Positions 26,002 to 34,325 of a DNA stretch of 64,000 bases are shown one piece after another. Source of the DNA: Microcoleus sp. AS-A8 (GTDB lineage Bacteria; Cyanobacteriota; Cyanobacteriia; Cyanobacteriales; Coleofasciculaceae). The number at the start of each line of letters is the position of its first letter. Positions within the stretch are counted from its first letter, which is position 1. The position numbers and the translations under genes are program-made. Location: positions 124,001-188,000 of the forward strand of contig JAMPKV010000007.1 in assembly GCA_039962225.1 (NCBI GenBank). Reading direction: 5' to 3'. Below the pieces are notes generated by a model. It ran no database searches. It worked only from the letters and a program-made list of their open reading frames with translations, and was not told the origin of the DNA.

Positions 26002-27603
26002 ATGGCGATTGCAATTGATTTTGGCACAAGCAACACTGTAATCACACGCTGGAATGCCGCAACCCAGCAACCCGAAACCCTCAACCTACCAGGACTGTCG
26101 CTGAAATTAGGGGACAATCCTCCATTAATCCCCAGTTTGCTCTATATAGAAGATGCAAGTCAGGGTAAGGTCTTGGTTGGGCAAGAAGTACGCGACAAGG
26201 GACTCGATCTCACCAATGACCCCCGCTTCTTTCGCAGCTTTAAACGGGGAATTGGTGCCGACATTCAAGGCTTCTTGCCCGAACTGGATGAGAAAGTTGT
26301 CAGATTTGAGCAAGTTGGGCAGTGGTTCCTCAGTCAGATTATTGAACAACTGAAATCCACTCAGGACGCTACCCTGGACTCCTTAATTCTCACCGTGCCG
26401 GTGGATAGCTTTGAAGCCTATCGCCATTGGTTGAGTGGCGTTTGCCAATCCCTGCCAGTGGAGCAAGTCCGCATTTTAGATGAACCCACGGCGGCAGCTT
26501 TGGGCTATGGCATTGCCGATGGGCAAACCCTGCTCGTGGTTGACTTTGGCGGTGGCACTTTAGATTTATCTCTGGTGCAACTCAATCAGGAAGCTCAAGT
26601 GGGTAAAAAGCCCTTAGGTTTTATTCTCAAGTGGGGTGAGAAGCTATTAGGAGAAAGTTCGGGACAGAAGGTGAAAATAGCCCGTGTTCTCTCCAAAGCG
26701 GGGCAAAACTTGGGTGGATCGGATATTGATAACTGGCTGGTGGATTACTTTGCCGAAACTCAAGGGTTGACGCGATCTCCCCTGACAACTCGACTCGCCG
26801 AACGCCTGAAGATCCAGCTTTCTGAGAAGCAATCCGCGACGGAAGTCTATTTCAACGATGAAACCTTCGAGAGTTACGAACTCAAACTTGATCGCCAAAT
26901 GTTTGAAACCATCTTGAAAGAACACCAGTTTTTTGAGATACTGGACGACATGATGGAGCAATTGTTGCAACAAGGGCGTCGGACTGGGATAGATGTGTCC
27001 GATATCGATGCAGTTCTATTAGTCGGTGGCACGGTTAAAATTCCCGCCGTTCAAGATTGGGTCAAGAATTACTTCGACGCGAGTAAAATTCGTTGCGAGA
27101 AACCCTTTGAAGCGATCGCCCAAGGCGCACTTCAGCTCGCACAAGGGATTGAAATTCAGGATTTCCTTTATCACAGTTACGGTATTCGTTATTGGGATAG
27201 GCGTAACAACTGCCATAACTGGCATTCGATTATCAAAGCCGGACAGGCTTATCCGATGAGTGAGCCTGTGGAACTGCTTTTGGGCGCATCGGTAGACAAC
27301 CAACCGAGCATTGAACTGATTGTTGGCGAGTTGGGGGCGCAGGCAGGGGCAACGGAAGTGTATTTTGATGGCGATCGCTTAGTAACTCGTCAAATTGGTG
27401 GAGGACAAACAACTGTACAACCCCTCAACGACCGCGATGGAGCGAGAACCATTGCTCAACTGACTCCTGCGGGAAATCCAGGACGCGATCGCATTAAAAT
27501 TCAGTTTTGGGTGGATGCTGGACGTTCACTACGAATTAATGTTGAGGATTTACTGACCAATCAACCTTTATTACAGAATCAAATAGTCGCGCAGTTGAGT
27601 TAA
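26002..27603 (+). CDS. Hsp70-like ATPase protein
   Basis: A 533-residue DnaK-related protein from the ATG at 26002 (a TTG six codons earlier is the other option). The actin-like ATPase has all signature motifs: AIDFGTSNTV (phosphate 1), DEPTAAALGYG, VVDFGGGTLDLSLV (phosphate 2) and VLLVGGTVKIPAVQ (adenosine). After about residue 390 it differs from DnaK: the normal substrate-binding domain and lid are missing, replaced by about 140 residues of beta-rich sequence ending NQIVAQLS. It is therefore a divergent Hsp70, not dnaK. Such short Hsp70s are common in cyanobacteria and their clients are not known. It converges on the channel gene. Confidence 0.88.
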   Translation: MAIAIDFGTSNTVITRWNAATQQPETLNLPGLSLKLGDNPPLIPSLLYIEDASQGKVLVGQEVRDKGLDLTNDPRFFRSFKRGIGADIQGFLPELDEKVVRFEQVGQWFLSQIIEQLKSTQDATLDSLILTVPVDSFEAYRHWLSGVCQSLPVEQVRILDEPTAAALGYGIADGQTLLVVDFGGGTLDLSLVQLNQEAQVGKKPLGFILKWGEKLLGESSGQKVKIARVLSKAGQNLGGSDIDNWLVDYFAETQGLTRSPLTTRLAERLKIQLSEKQSATEVYFNDETFESYELKLDRQMFETILKEHQFFEILDDMMEQLLQQGRRTGIDVSDIDAVLLVGGTVKIPAVQDWVKNYFDASKIRCEKPFEAIAQGALQLAQGIEIQDFLYHSYGIRYWDRRNNCHNWHSIIKAGQAYPMSEPVELLLGASVDNQPSIELIVGELGAQAGATEVYFDGDRLVTRQIGGGQTTVQPLNDRDGARTIAQLTPAGNPGRDRIKIQFWVDAGRSLRINVEDLLTNQPLLQNQIVAQLS

Positions 27604-27609
27604 AGTCCC

Positions 27610-29319
27610 TTATTTTGGCGTTCCAGCGTTGGCAATTAGCTGAGAGGCAGCTACACGCCACAACTGATCTAAACCAGAAGCGGGCATCGTGAGGTATAGT
27701 ACATCACCGGCACTGAGGCAAGTCTCCAAGAGATCCCAGGCATGAATAGTTTGGCAGTTCGTTTCAATATATAGAGGAACAAAGTCTGCATCGATCGCAA
27801 TCTCTTTGACACGCCGTCCACAAAAAGGATGTTTCGGTGTAATTAAGGTAGCTAAGGCAACCCACAGGGAATCGCCGGTCATCCCGTTGCCTAAAATCCG
27901 CCCTCCTAAAGCAGCGGCGGCAAACGACGGAGTCGCTAATTCGGCGGGACAAAGCACCGATTGAAATTCAAAAACCTGCTGTACCATCCGAGAAAAGTGC
28001 GGGTCTTGATTTCGCACAACCGCCGACAATTTGGGGGCAAGGTTTTTGGCACTCAGCGCAATTTGTAAGTTGGCGGTATCATCGCTGGTTACGGCTAGGA
28101 GTGCTTCAGCTTTCTGGATGTTAGCCGCTGTCAGCGTTGCGGATAAACTGGCATCTCCATGAATCACAGGGATTCCCTGGGAACGAACAATGTTGAGGAA
28201 ACGGTTATTGAGGTCGTGTTCAATCACAACCACCTCATGCCCGTGACAATGGAGGTGGTTGACAATTTGCACCCCAACACCCCCTAATCCACAGACAATG
28301 TAGTGATGGCGTGCAGGTACTCTAGCCGCGTCCCAAAACTGTTTTAAGCGAGTTCCTAAGACAAAATCGTTGAGCAGGGCATAGCAAATCCCAATGACTC
28401 CGGCTCCTACTAGCATCATCACCACTGTAAACAGCTTAATGCTGTCGGGTGCTTTTTCTGCCACCTGTTCTTGACCACCCGCGCCGGTAATCATCCCCAC
28501 CGAAAAATAGAGAGCATCGACCGCCGATATGTGGGTATCAAAACAAACATAGGTGAGTGTCGCCAGAAAAATCATGACAAACAGAGTCAGCGTCACCACC
28601 AAGATGGGTTGAGCGTGATTTTGAAACTGGCGTAAGTTGGTGAGGACTTTGAGGAATTTTGGTAGCCAGGAGTTGCGACGGTTACGGACATTCGGTTGGG
28701 TGCCGATAATTAAGCGATCGCCAACTTGCAACTTCCGTCCCTCGATCACAGCGGATACCAGTGCCACTCGACCTTTTACCGGAAGGTAATAAATCAGCAT
28801 CCGCGATCGCTCATCCCACAGTTCGCTCAAATGGCGTCCCCGCCAGGGATGATGTTCATGGATTACCTCTTCGTAGATCGGCCAAGTTTGATTAAATAGC
28901 CGCAGTTGCCCGATCGCTTTATTTCCCAGTGCGGCGAAGGCAAAGACGGGTGCAGCCAAAGCCGATACACTCAGACTAACGTGGTCGGGAAGAGTTTGAT
29001 CGAGGCGATCGCCCAAGCCACTATTAAACAAGCGATTAATGATGCGAATTCGGGGATTGAGGATTCTAGCCTGAGTCAGAATTGCCAAATTCAAAGCATC
29101 ATTGTTACTTGCCAGAACCAATGTGTTAGCCTTTTGAATCCCAGCCGCTAGGAGGGTAGAAGCTGAGCTTAAGTTTCCAATCACAACATCCTCTGCCTGT
29201 TCTTCTTCAACCAGAGGTTTGTAATGGATGCCAACCACAGCGGCTCCCTGTTGCCTCAGTAAACCGAAAATTTTATATCCAGTGCGACCCAAGCCACAAA
29301 CAATGATTCGGGGTTTCAT
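27610..29319 (-). CDS. ion channel with two TrkA-N (RCK) domains
   Basis: A 569-residue membrane protein. Residues 1-115 are a Rossmann TrkA-N domain (IIVCGLGRTGYKIFGLLRQQGA), followed by a TrkA-C-like segment. Residues about 235-320 hold two transmembrane helices around a pore loop (ALYFSVGMITGAGGQEQ). Residues about 335-470 are a second TrkA-N domain (YIVCGLGGVGVQIVNHLHCHG), then a second TrkA-C-like end. The layout matches K+ channel-like proteins with regulatory NAD-binding domains on both sides of the pore. The pore lacks the TVGYG filter, so K+ selectivity is uncertain. No operon partner is evident. Confidence 0.85.
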   Translation of the reverse strand: MKPRIIVCGLGRTGYKIFGLLRQQGAAVVGIHYKPLVEEEQAEDVVIGNLSSASTLLAAGIQKANTLVLASNNDALNLAILTQARILNPRIRIINRLFNSGLGDRLDQTLPDHVSLSVSALAAPVFAFAALGNKAIGQLRLFNQTWPIYEEVIHEHHPWRGRHLSELWDERSRMLIYYLPVKGRVALVSAVIEGRKLQVGDRLIIGTQPNVRNRRNSWLPKFLKVLTNLRQFQNHAQPILVVTLTLFVMIFLATLTYVCFDTHISAVDALYFSVGMITGAGGQEQVAEKAPDSIKLFTVVMMLVGAGVIGICYALLNDFVLGTRLKQFWDAARVPARHHYIVCGLGGVGVQIVNHLHCHGHEVVVIEHDLNNRFLNIVRSQGIPVIHGDASLSATLTAANIQKAEALLAVTSDDTANLQIALSAKNLAPKLSAVVRNQDPHFSRMVQQVFEFQSVLCPAELATPSFAAAALGGRILGNGMTGDSLWVALATLITPKHPFCGRRVKEIAIDADFVPLYIETNCQTIHAWDLLETCLSAGDVLYLTMPASGLDQLWRVAASQLIANAGTPK

Positions 29320-29550
29320 GAATCAGCTTTGTTGACAGACGGACTGCTGCCTTGTAAGGGTTAAGCCCCTATTTTTATTCAAGTTGGCTGGGAGTACTGT
29401 AGCTGAAAACACCACTGCTAGAAGAAACAAAGATGTGACAGCCGGGGGAGTTGAGGGGTTGGGAAGAAGGATTTTTAGTCTTTTGGTTCAAAGTCTCTTA
29501 GCTGATTATTTACAATACTTACTGAGTCGAATCAACACAGGTCAACACGA

Positions 29551-30294
29551 GTGATAGCAGATGAGCCTTTATGGTATTCCCCACCGAGCAACTTGGTGTT
29601 ATCAAAAGATCTTGTTCACATCTGGCGTGCTGACCTGAACTTACCGGAATCACAGATTCGGTCGTTAGCAAAAACCCTGGCTCCAGATGAGCACAATAGA
29701 GCCAATCGCTTTTACTTTGAACGGGATAGGAAGCATTTTATTGCCGGTCGTGGCATTTTGCGATCTATCCTAGGCCGTTACTTAAACTTGGAGCCAGCTC
29801 AGCTTGAGTTTTCTTATGGTTCCCGTGGCAAACCCGCACTTGCCAACTTGGGTATGGGAGAAACACTTTCGTTTAATTTGTCTCACTCCCATGAGTTAGC
29901 GATATATGCGATCGCTCACACTCCCTTGGTGGGCATTGATCTGGAACACATCCGCCCCATGGATAAAGTTGAGCAATTGGTTAAACGCTTCTTTTCTGCT
30001 CGTGAATATGCGGTCATCTGCTCCCTACCCGACGAGCAAAAGCAAGAGGCTTTTTTCCGGGCGTGGACTTGCAAAGAAGCTTATCTCAAAGCGATCGGTG
30101 ATGGATTACCTGGACTGGATGGGGTTGAGGTTTCCTTAACTCCCGGAGAACCCGCCGCATTATTGAGTATCCAAGGAAACGAAGAGGCCGCTTCTCGTTG
30201 GTCTGTGTATCAACTTACACCATCACCCGATTATATGGCTGCTCTGGCGGTAGAAGGACAGGGTTGGAATATAGAGTATCTGAACTTTGAGTAG
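29551..30294 (+). CDS. 4'-phosphopantetheinyl transferase, Sfp/HetI type
   Basis: A 247-residue enzyme that loads the phosphopantetheine arm of CoA onto carrier proteins. Diagnostic motifs are VGIDLEHIRP (Mg2+ ligand Asp and following Glu) and FFRAWTCKEAYLKAIGDGL. FNLSHSHELA is the conserved upstream Ser-His segment. Length fits the broad-range Sfp group rather than the short AcpS group. In cyanobacteria this single enzyme (HetI in Nostoc) usually serves both fatty-acid ACP and PKS/NRPS carriers. The start is a GTG; no better ATG is available. No PKS/NRPS gene is nearby. Confidence 0.92.
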   Translation: MIADEPLWYSPPSNLVLSKDLVHIWRADLNLPESQIRSLAKTLAPDEHNRANRFYFERDRKHFIAGRGILRSILGRYLNLEPAQLEFSYGSRGKPALANLGMGETLSFNLSHSHELAIYAIAHTPLVGIDLEHIRPMDKVEQLVKRFFSAREYAVICSLPDEQKQEAFFRAWTCKEAYLKAIGDGLPGLDGVEVSLTPGEPAALLSIQGNEEAASRWSVYQLTPSPDYMAALAVEGQGWNIEYLNFE

Positions 30295-30321
30295 AATCCC
30301 TCAGATCATCTCCCGTGTGCA

Positions 30322-30374
30322 AGATTGCATTGAGGTTAAGGGTGCGATCAGATAGTGGGAATTAGACATAAGTG
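30322..30374 (+). repeat. direct repeat, copy A
   Basis: Begins agattgcattgaggttaag and continues through gatagtgggaattag. It is the most diverged of three copies; copies B and C lie past the Uma2 gene. Confidence 0.7.
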
Positions 30375-30499
30375 CCTGAAGCGAAGCTATCCTGTAGGGA
30401 ATCGCACCTCCCAAATTTAGCTGAAATAAAACAAGCGATCGCTCACAAAAGTTGAGCGTTTAAGATTGAAGGTACCAATATTTATTAGGAGTGTGAGCG

Positions 30500-31183
30500 A
30501 TGGTACAATCTGACCCTAAGCTGCGCTTACCAACTAGCGCTGAATTGCCTTGCTCAGACGACACGCCTGTGGATAACGAGAATCAAAATTTTATTCCTAA
30601 TTTACTATTATTTTTGCTCAAATTTATCTGGGTAAATCGTTCTGACTGGTTTTTTGGGGTGGATATGGGAATTTATCACACCACAGGCGTGAGTCCGTTG
30701 GTGCCTGTTGTCCCCGATGGATTTTTGAGTTTAGGAGTTGAGCGTCATAGAAGGGAGAGGTTGCGGAAAAGCTATGTAGTTTGGGAAGAAAATGAGGTTG
30801 TTCCTATTTTTGCTCTAGAGATTGTGTCGTTGACACCAGGGGGAGAATATGACAAAAAAATGGAGGTTTATGCCAAGCTTGGAGTTTTATATTATGTAGT
30901 TTATAACCCAGAATATTGGCAGCGTGATAGACATCAGCCGTTTGAGGTTTATCGCTTAGTTGATGGGGAGTATCAATTGCAAATTGGCGAACCTTATTGG
31001 ATGCCGGAAATTAATTTAGGGATTGGACGTGCGCCTTACCGGGATGGAGAGGTAGAGATTGAAGCATTGTATTGGTATGACGAACAACGAAATCGATATC
31101 TGACGGCAGAGGAAAGAGCAGAACAAGCACAACAGCAACTTGAACGCTATCGTCAGTTGTTTGGGGAGTTACCAGAGAGTTAA
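30500..31183 (+). CDS. Uma2 family (DUF820) PD-(D/E)XK nuclease-like protein
   Basis: A 227-residue member of the Uma2/DUF820 family, which expands to dozens of copies in cyanobacterial genomes. The PD-(D/E)XK core is seen as VPDGFLSLGVE (Asp), FALEIVSLTPGGEYDKKMEVY (Glu-X-Val, then the catalytic Lys region) and YYVVYNPEYW. The C-terminal RYLTAEERAEQAQQQLERYRQLF helix is also typical. ATG follows taggagtgtgagcg. Nuclease activity has not been shown for most members. Direct repeats bracket the gene, consistent with mobility or recombination. No toxin-antitoxin partner is adjacent. Confidence 0.9.
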   Translation: MVQSDPKLRLPTSAELPCSDDTPVDNENQNFIPNLLLFLLKFIWVNRSDWFFGVDMGIYHTTGVSPLVPVVPDGFLSLGVERHRRERLRKSYVVWEENEVVPIFALEIVSLTPGGEYDKKMEVYAKLGVLYYVVYNPEYWQRDRHQPFEVYRLVDGEYQLQIGEPYWMPEINLGIGRAPYRDGEVEIEALYWYDEQRNRYLTAEERAEQAQQQLERYRQLFGELPES

Positions 31184-31231
31184 GGTTAGGCGATCGCACA
31201 GTGACGATAATAGAGTGCGATCGCCTGTGTT

Positions 31232-31288
31232 AGATTACATTGATGTTAAGAGAGTGATCGCATAGTGGGTATTAAGCAGACCTGTGCT
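31232..31288 (+). repeat. direct repeat, copy B
   Basis: agattacattgatgttaag, then gtgatcgcatagtgggtatt and aagcagac. It aligns along its full length with copy C, 94 bp further on. Confidence 0.75.
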
Positions 31289-31325
31289 CGCAGGTTGATG
31301 ATAATAAAGGGCGATCGCTTGTCTC

Positions 31326-31380
31326 AGATTGCATTGATGTTATGGGAGCGATCGCATAGTGGGAATTAGGCAGAAGTGCG
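31326..31380 (+). repeat. direct repeat, copy C
   Basis: agattgcattgatgttatg, then gcgatcgcatagtgggaatt and aggcagaag. With copies A and B it brackets the Uma2 gene. Confidence 0.75.
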
Positions 31381-31590
31381 ATCGATGGCTGAAACCCTTG
31401 TCAATACTGAATTCATAATCATTTGAAGTGAAAGCATTTCTCTGTCTAAGTTTGAATGCATTTTGGCTTCGGTTTTTGTCTAAGTCCTGATAGGAGACCA
31501 ATCAATTTTCCTGTGTCCTAGTTGGTGGAAGTGACTTAAAGATAGTGAACAAGTACTATTGACCAAAATAGAAGAAAAATTGATTTCTCA

Positions 31591-32106
31591 ATGAACACCT
31601 CCCTCCAAAAACTTCAACGTGAAATCCAGATAATCCGAGATGCTCTTTATCAAGACAATAACCTAGCAATAGATGTCAAAAATTCTATTCTTGGATTACT
31701 GGATTCTTTTCTACAGAATGCTATTGATGTAGACAAAATTTTATATAATTATCAACAATCGATTCATTTATCTATAGAAAAAAGAAAAGAATCACCTTTT
31801 TCTTGGAATTCAATTGAATATGATGATTATCCAGTTCAGCAGGAAAATAATTTTGATAAAGATATAGAATTTTATCATGAATTAATTACATATTGTGTTC
31901 GTTTGGGAAATACTGATTTACTTGATTACTGGGGAATTCAATATCTCTCACAGCCCGATATTCGCTTAGCTAAACCTATAAGTGATTATTTAGAAGAGTT
32001 TAGTGACTGGATAAATGCTCCTGATTCTATCGAAGACGGGATTGATCCAATCACTGTGCAGCCTTATATTCAGCACCTGATAGATAGTCTTTCAACGTTC
32101 ATATAG
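31591..32106 (+). CDS. unrecognised acidic protein, 171 aa
   Basis: A 171-residue protein that I cannot place in a family. It is acidic and helical, beginning MNTSLQKLQREIQIIRDAL, with a Tyr/Asp-rich middle (NSIEYDDYPVQQE) and a final helix (QPYIQHLIDSLSTFI). No signal peptide or membrane segment is seen. The coding sequence is visibly AT-rich compared with the housekeeping genes, like its neighbours on the other strand, which suggests acquisition. It converges on the 107-aa gene with 9 bp between stops. A small immunity or adaptor protein is one possibility, unproven. Confidence 0.65.
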   Translation: MNTSLQKLQREIQIIRDALYQDNNLAIDVKNSILGLLDSFLQNAIDVDKILYNYQQSIHLSIEKRKESPFSWNSIEYDDYPVQQENNFDKDIEFYHELITYCVRLGNTDLLDYWGIQYLSQPDIRLAKPISDYLEEFSDWINAPDSIEDGIDPITVQPYIQHLIDSLSTFI

Positions 32107-32115
32107 TAGTGAAGG

Positions 32116-32439
32116 CTATTGATCTTCATCTAAAGTAGATTGCTCAATAGCCTGTTGGTGGCGTTTTTGTTGGCGCTTTTGACGGCGTTTTTCCAAAAAC
32201 CCTTTTCTCTTTTGTTCAAGGTTATCAGCCTTTGATATTCTATCGCTAGTTGTTTTTACGTATTCCGTCATTATATTTAACGATTTTTCAATAACTTTTT
32301 TTTCAATTTCTTCTTCTTTAGTTAGAATCTCTTTTATGTCAAGCTCGCTCTCTCGTCTCTGTAATTTTTTGATTTCTCCTTCAGATTTTAAAGAATAACT
32401 AAAAATTAGGTCATTGATATTTGGACTTGTATTCTTCAT
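32116..32439 (-). CDS. charged coiled-coil protein, about 107 aa
   Basis: A small protein rich in Lys, Arg and Glu. From the ATG at 32439 it reads MKNTSPNINDLIF, and AGAAGAG stands ten bases ahead; a TTG at 32463 in the same frame is less well placed. The middle is a Glu/Lys coiled coil (TKEEEIEKKVIEK), and the C-terminus is strongly basic (KRRQKRQQKRHQQA), suggesting nucleic-acid or membrane-surface contact. I recognise no family. It lies just downstream of the membrane coiled-coil gene on the same strand and is probably part of one operon with it. Confidence 0.6.
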   Translation of the reverse strand: MKNTSPNINDLIFSYSLKSEGEIKKLQRRESELDIKEILTKEEEIEKKVIEKSLNIMTEYVKTTSDRISKADNLEQKRKGFLEKRRQKRQQKRHQQAIEQSTLDEDQ

Positions 32440-32490
32440 ATCATTAAACTCTTCTCTTGTCAAAGAATCTTTCTTAAATTATATTGCTTA

Positions 32491-33369
32491 TCAATGAGTA
32501 GTGATTTTACGGAGTATCTCCTCTATTTTGGGTTGTACTTGGCTACGTTCTGCGCTAGGAATTTTGCTTAGTATTTTCTTGAATTTTACAGTTTGTTCTG
32601 GATTTAAGTAGGGCAACTTTTCTCGGTCTTGTTCAATTAATATTTCCAATATTTCATTAATTCGAGAAACATTCTTGAATTGATAATGTAGAAAAAGTTC
32701 TGGTGCTACATCATCTTCTTCTGTCTGATTAGTTTTTAAATCTCCTAGTATAACCATTGCCCGAATATATTCATAAAGGGCTGTAAGAGATTGATACTGG
32801 TCTTTTTCTAATTGTTCTGCTGATAAAACCGTCATTTGATACTGTAGCCATTTTAATTCCATTATTATCTCTTTGATATCTTGTCCTTTCAGTTCCTCCA
32901 GTACTGGCTTCAATTCTGTTTTAATTTTTTCTTTCATTTCTTTCTTTTCTTCTCGATTAAGAAAAGATTCTTTGACGGTGTTATATCCTATATAAGCAAC
33001 AATTACAGTCAAAAGAAAGTTAACTGCGTTTTGTCCATTGGTGATGAAATTTTGTTGCTGATCGCCTAGCAAATCTATTTGCTTATCTAGTGTTTCACTT
33101 TTTGTCTTCAGTCCTTGAATATCTTGCTCTATTGTCTTGCTAGGGTTCTCCAAGCCTTTGGGTTGAATAGAGGCATCAGTACTACTTTTATTAGGATTGA
33201 GAGATTTGATTTTACCATCCAAGTCTTTGGCTGTTTGGTTTAACACTTGAACTTGAGCATTTATGTTGTCAATCTTTTTTTCTAATTGTGTTTTATAGTC
33301 AAGCCAAAAATTACCCAGTAAAATCACCCCAGGAATGCAAATCACCAAAAAACCCAATATTTTTTCCAT
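32491..33369 (-). CDS. membrane-anchored coiled-coil protein, 292 aa
   Basis: From the ATG at 33369 the protein starts MEKILGFLVICIPGVILLGNFW, a single N-terminal membrane helix. Residues about 25-110 form a coiled coil (KKIDNINAQVQVLNQTAKDL). A second hydrophobic segment lies near 115-135 (FLLTVIVAYIGYNTV). The remaining 150 residues are helical, charged and probably cytoplasmic. A TTG fifteen codons upstream overlaps the stop of the preceding gene as TTGA, so translational coupling with a longer N-terminus is possible. I recognise no family. Two membrane helices joined by a coiled coil recall a sensor or tether, but that is inference only. Confidence 0.65.
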   Translation of the reverse strand: MEKILGFLVICIPGVILLGNFWLDYKTQLEKKIDNINAQVQVLNQTAKDLDGKIKSLNPNKSSTDASIQPKGLENPSKTIEQDIQGLKTKSETLDKQIDLLGDQQQNFITNGQNAVNFLLTVIVAYIGYNTVKESFLNREEKKEMKEKIKTELKPVLEELKGQDIKEIIMELKWLQYQMTVLSAEQLEKDQYQSLTALYEYIRAMVILGDLKTNQTEEDDVAPELFLHYQFKNVSRINEILEILIEQDREKLPYLNPEQTVKFKKILSKIPSAERSQVQPKIEEILRKITTH

Positions 33370-33410
33370 AAAAATGCCGTGTAAATGGGGATAATTGGGA
33401 CAGACTAAAC

Positions 33411-33794
33411 TCAATCAATACCATTGATATTCAGTTTTATAAGCTTTTGTATTAGCTCCTCTTCCTCAACTATTGCTTGACGAATACGACTCAGCATATA
33501 AGAAGCTGTATTTTTATTAACTTTTATTTCTCTCGCAAGTTTACGCACACTAATATCTCCTGAAGAAGTCAGGAACAGATGAATTGCTAAAAACCACTTC
33601 CGTAAATCCACACGAGTTTGGTGAAACAGGGTACCCACTGTAACGCTATATGAATTAAAGCAGGTGTTACAGTGATATCTGCATTCTTTTCTTATAGCCG
33701 TAGAATTAGTGGATTGGCAATAGGGACACTGAGGAATGCCGCCCCAACGGATTTGTTCAAGCAGGGTAAGACAATCTGCGTAATTTTTCTTCAT
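33411..33794 (-). CDS. stand-alone IS1595-type zinc-ribbon and HTH protein
   Basis: A 127-residue protein equal to the N-terminal DNA-binding part of IS1595-family transposases. It has the zinc ribbon CPYCQST...CRYHCNTC, then FNSYSVTVGTLFHQTRVDLRKWFLAI, then the HTH-like region SVRKLAREIKVNKNTASYMLSRIRQAI. It stops normally at LNINGID before any DDE catalytic domain; I see no DDE remnant downstream, where the membrane coiled-coil gene begins at once. It may be a transposase fragment or a domesticated regulator. Its start codon forms one end of a 14-bp perfect inverted repeat. Close coupling to the next gene favours a working regulator. Confidence 0.75.
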   Translation of the reverse strand: MKKNYADCLTLLEQIRWGGIPQCPYCQSTNSTAIRKECRYHCNTCFNSYSVTVGTLFHQTRVDLRKWFLAIHLFLTSSGDISVRKLAREIKVNKNTASYMLSRIRQAIVEEEELIQKLIKLNINGID

Positions 33795-33823
33795 CTTAAG
33801 CTCAGAGTTCTGAGCTTAAGATG
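33792..33823. promoter_or_regulatory. perfect 14-bp inverted repeat containing the start codon
   Basis: catcttaagctcag (33792-33805) and ctgagcttaagatg (33810-33823) are exact reverse complements around agtt. The ATG of the zinc-ribbon/HTH gene is the end of one arm. As DNA it could be an operator for that protein; as RNA it would fold the start codon into a stem; it could also be an element end. Confidence 0.75.
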
Positions 33824-33835
33824 GTCTAGATTTTC

Positions 33836-34059
33836 AATTAAAAATTTATGGATTGTGCAAGACAACTGCCGACTGATAGGGCTGTTGGGTATGGGAGGGA
33901 TGGGCAAAACCGCTCTGTCCGAGAAGTTCGCCCAGCAACGTAGAAGACCAACTTAATAAACTCCTCTCCCAGTGGCAAACCAAATATCCGCACACCCCTG
34001 GTTACACAGCTAACAATGAGAGAAACTTGCTGGGTCAACTCAATGCAGTCGAGGTTTAA
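33836..34059 (+). pseudogene. NB-ARC ATPase gene fragment
   Basis: One frame encodes WIVQDNCRLIGLLGMGGMGKTALSEKFAQQ (quoted here only as the P-loop region around GMGGMGKT), closely matching the start of the nucleotide-binding domain in cyanobacterial NB-ARC/WD40 proteins. Near 33945 this frame runs out, and a second frame carries on as DQLNKLLSQWQTKYPHTPGY and ends at 34059. The rest of the ATPase (Walker B, ARC) is gone and no start codon of the parent gene is seen. An internal deletion with frame change explains this best. Confidence 0.65.
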
Positions 34060-34325
34060 TGCACTTGGATGCGCTTATCGGGTTTTTGTTTCCTCGCCCA
34101 AGCCAGAAATTTTGCCATCTGCGGTTCATTCTTGAGCGCTTCCACAGAATTGAGTTCTTTCGCTAAATGCTTGTTGTCAAATAAGTGATGAATCTGTCGG
34201 TGGCAGGCAGAGCAAATATCGACCGTTGGGCCTGGATCGGCTTGCTTCCGTTTAACAGCTTGCTTGGGAATTAGATGATGAGCAGTTAAACGATTCACGT
34301 CTCGTTCACACAATTCACACTTCAT
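34056..34325 (-). CDS. HNH endonuclease domain protein
   Basis: An 89-residue single-domain HNH protein. Zinc-binding Cys pairs are CELCER near the start and ICSACHRQIH; the catalytic HNH core is LTAHHLIPKQA with the later His in CHRQIHHLF. The rest (FLAWARKQKPDKRIQVH) is a short basic helix. Small free-standing HNH proteins of this size are frequent in cyanobacteria and could act in DNA processing; many are uncharacterised. Its stop codon overlaps the end of the NB-ARC remnant on the other strand. Confidence 0.88.
   Translation of the reverse strand: MKCELCERDVNRLTAHHLIPKQAVKRKQADPGPTVDICSACHRQIHHLFDNKHLAKELNSVEALKNEPQMAKFLAWARKQKPDKRIQVH

Larger units (their letters stand above)
31184..31590. 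other. HIP1-rich gene-free stretch
   Basis: Roughly 400 bp holding repeat copies B and C and at least four gcgatcgc sites. The last 150 bp before 31591 are AT-rich and should contain the promoter of the next gene; I see no coding potential. Confidence 0.55.
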
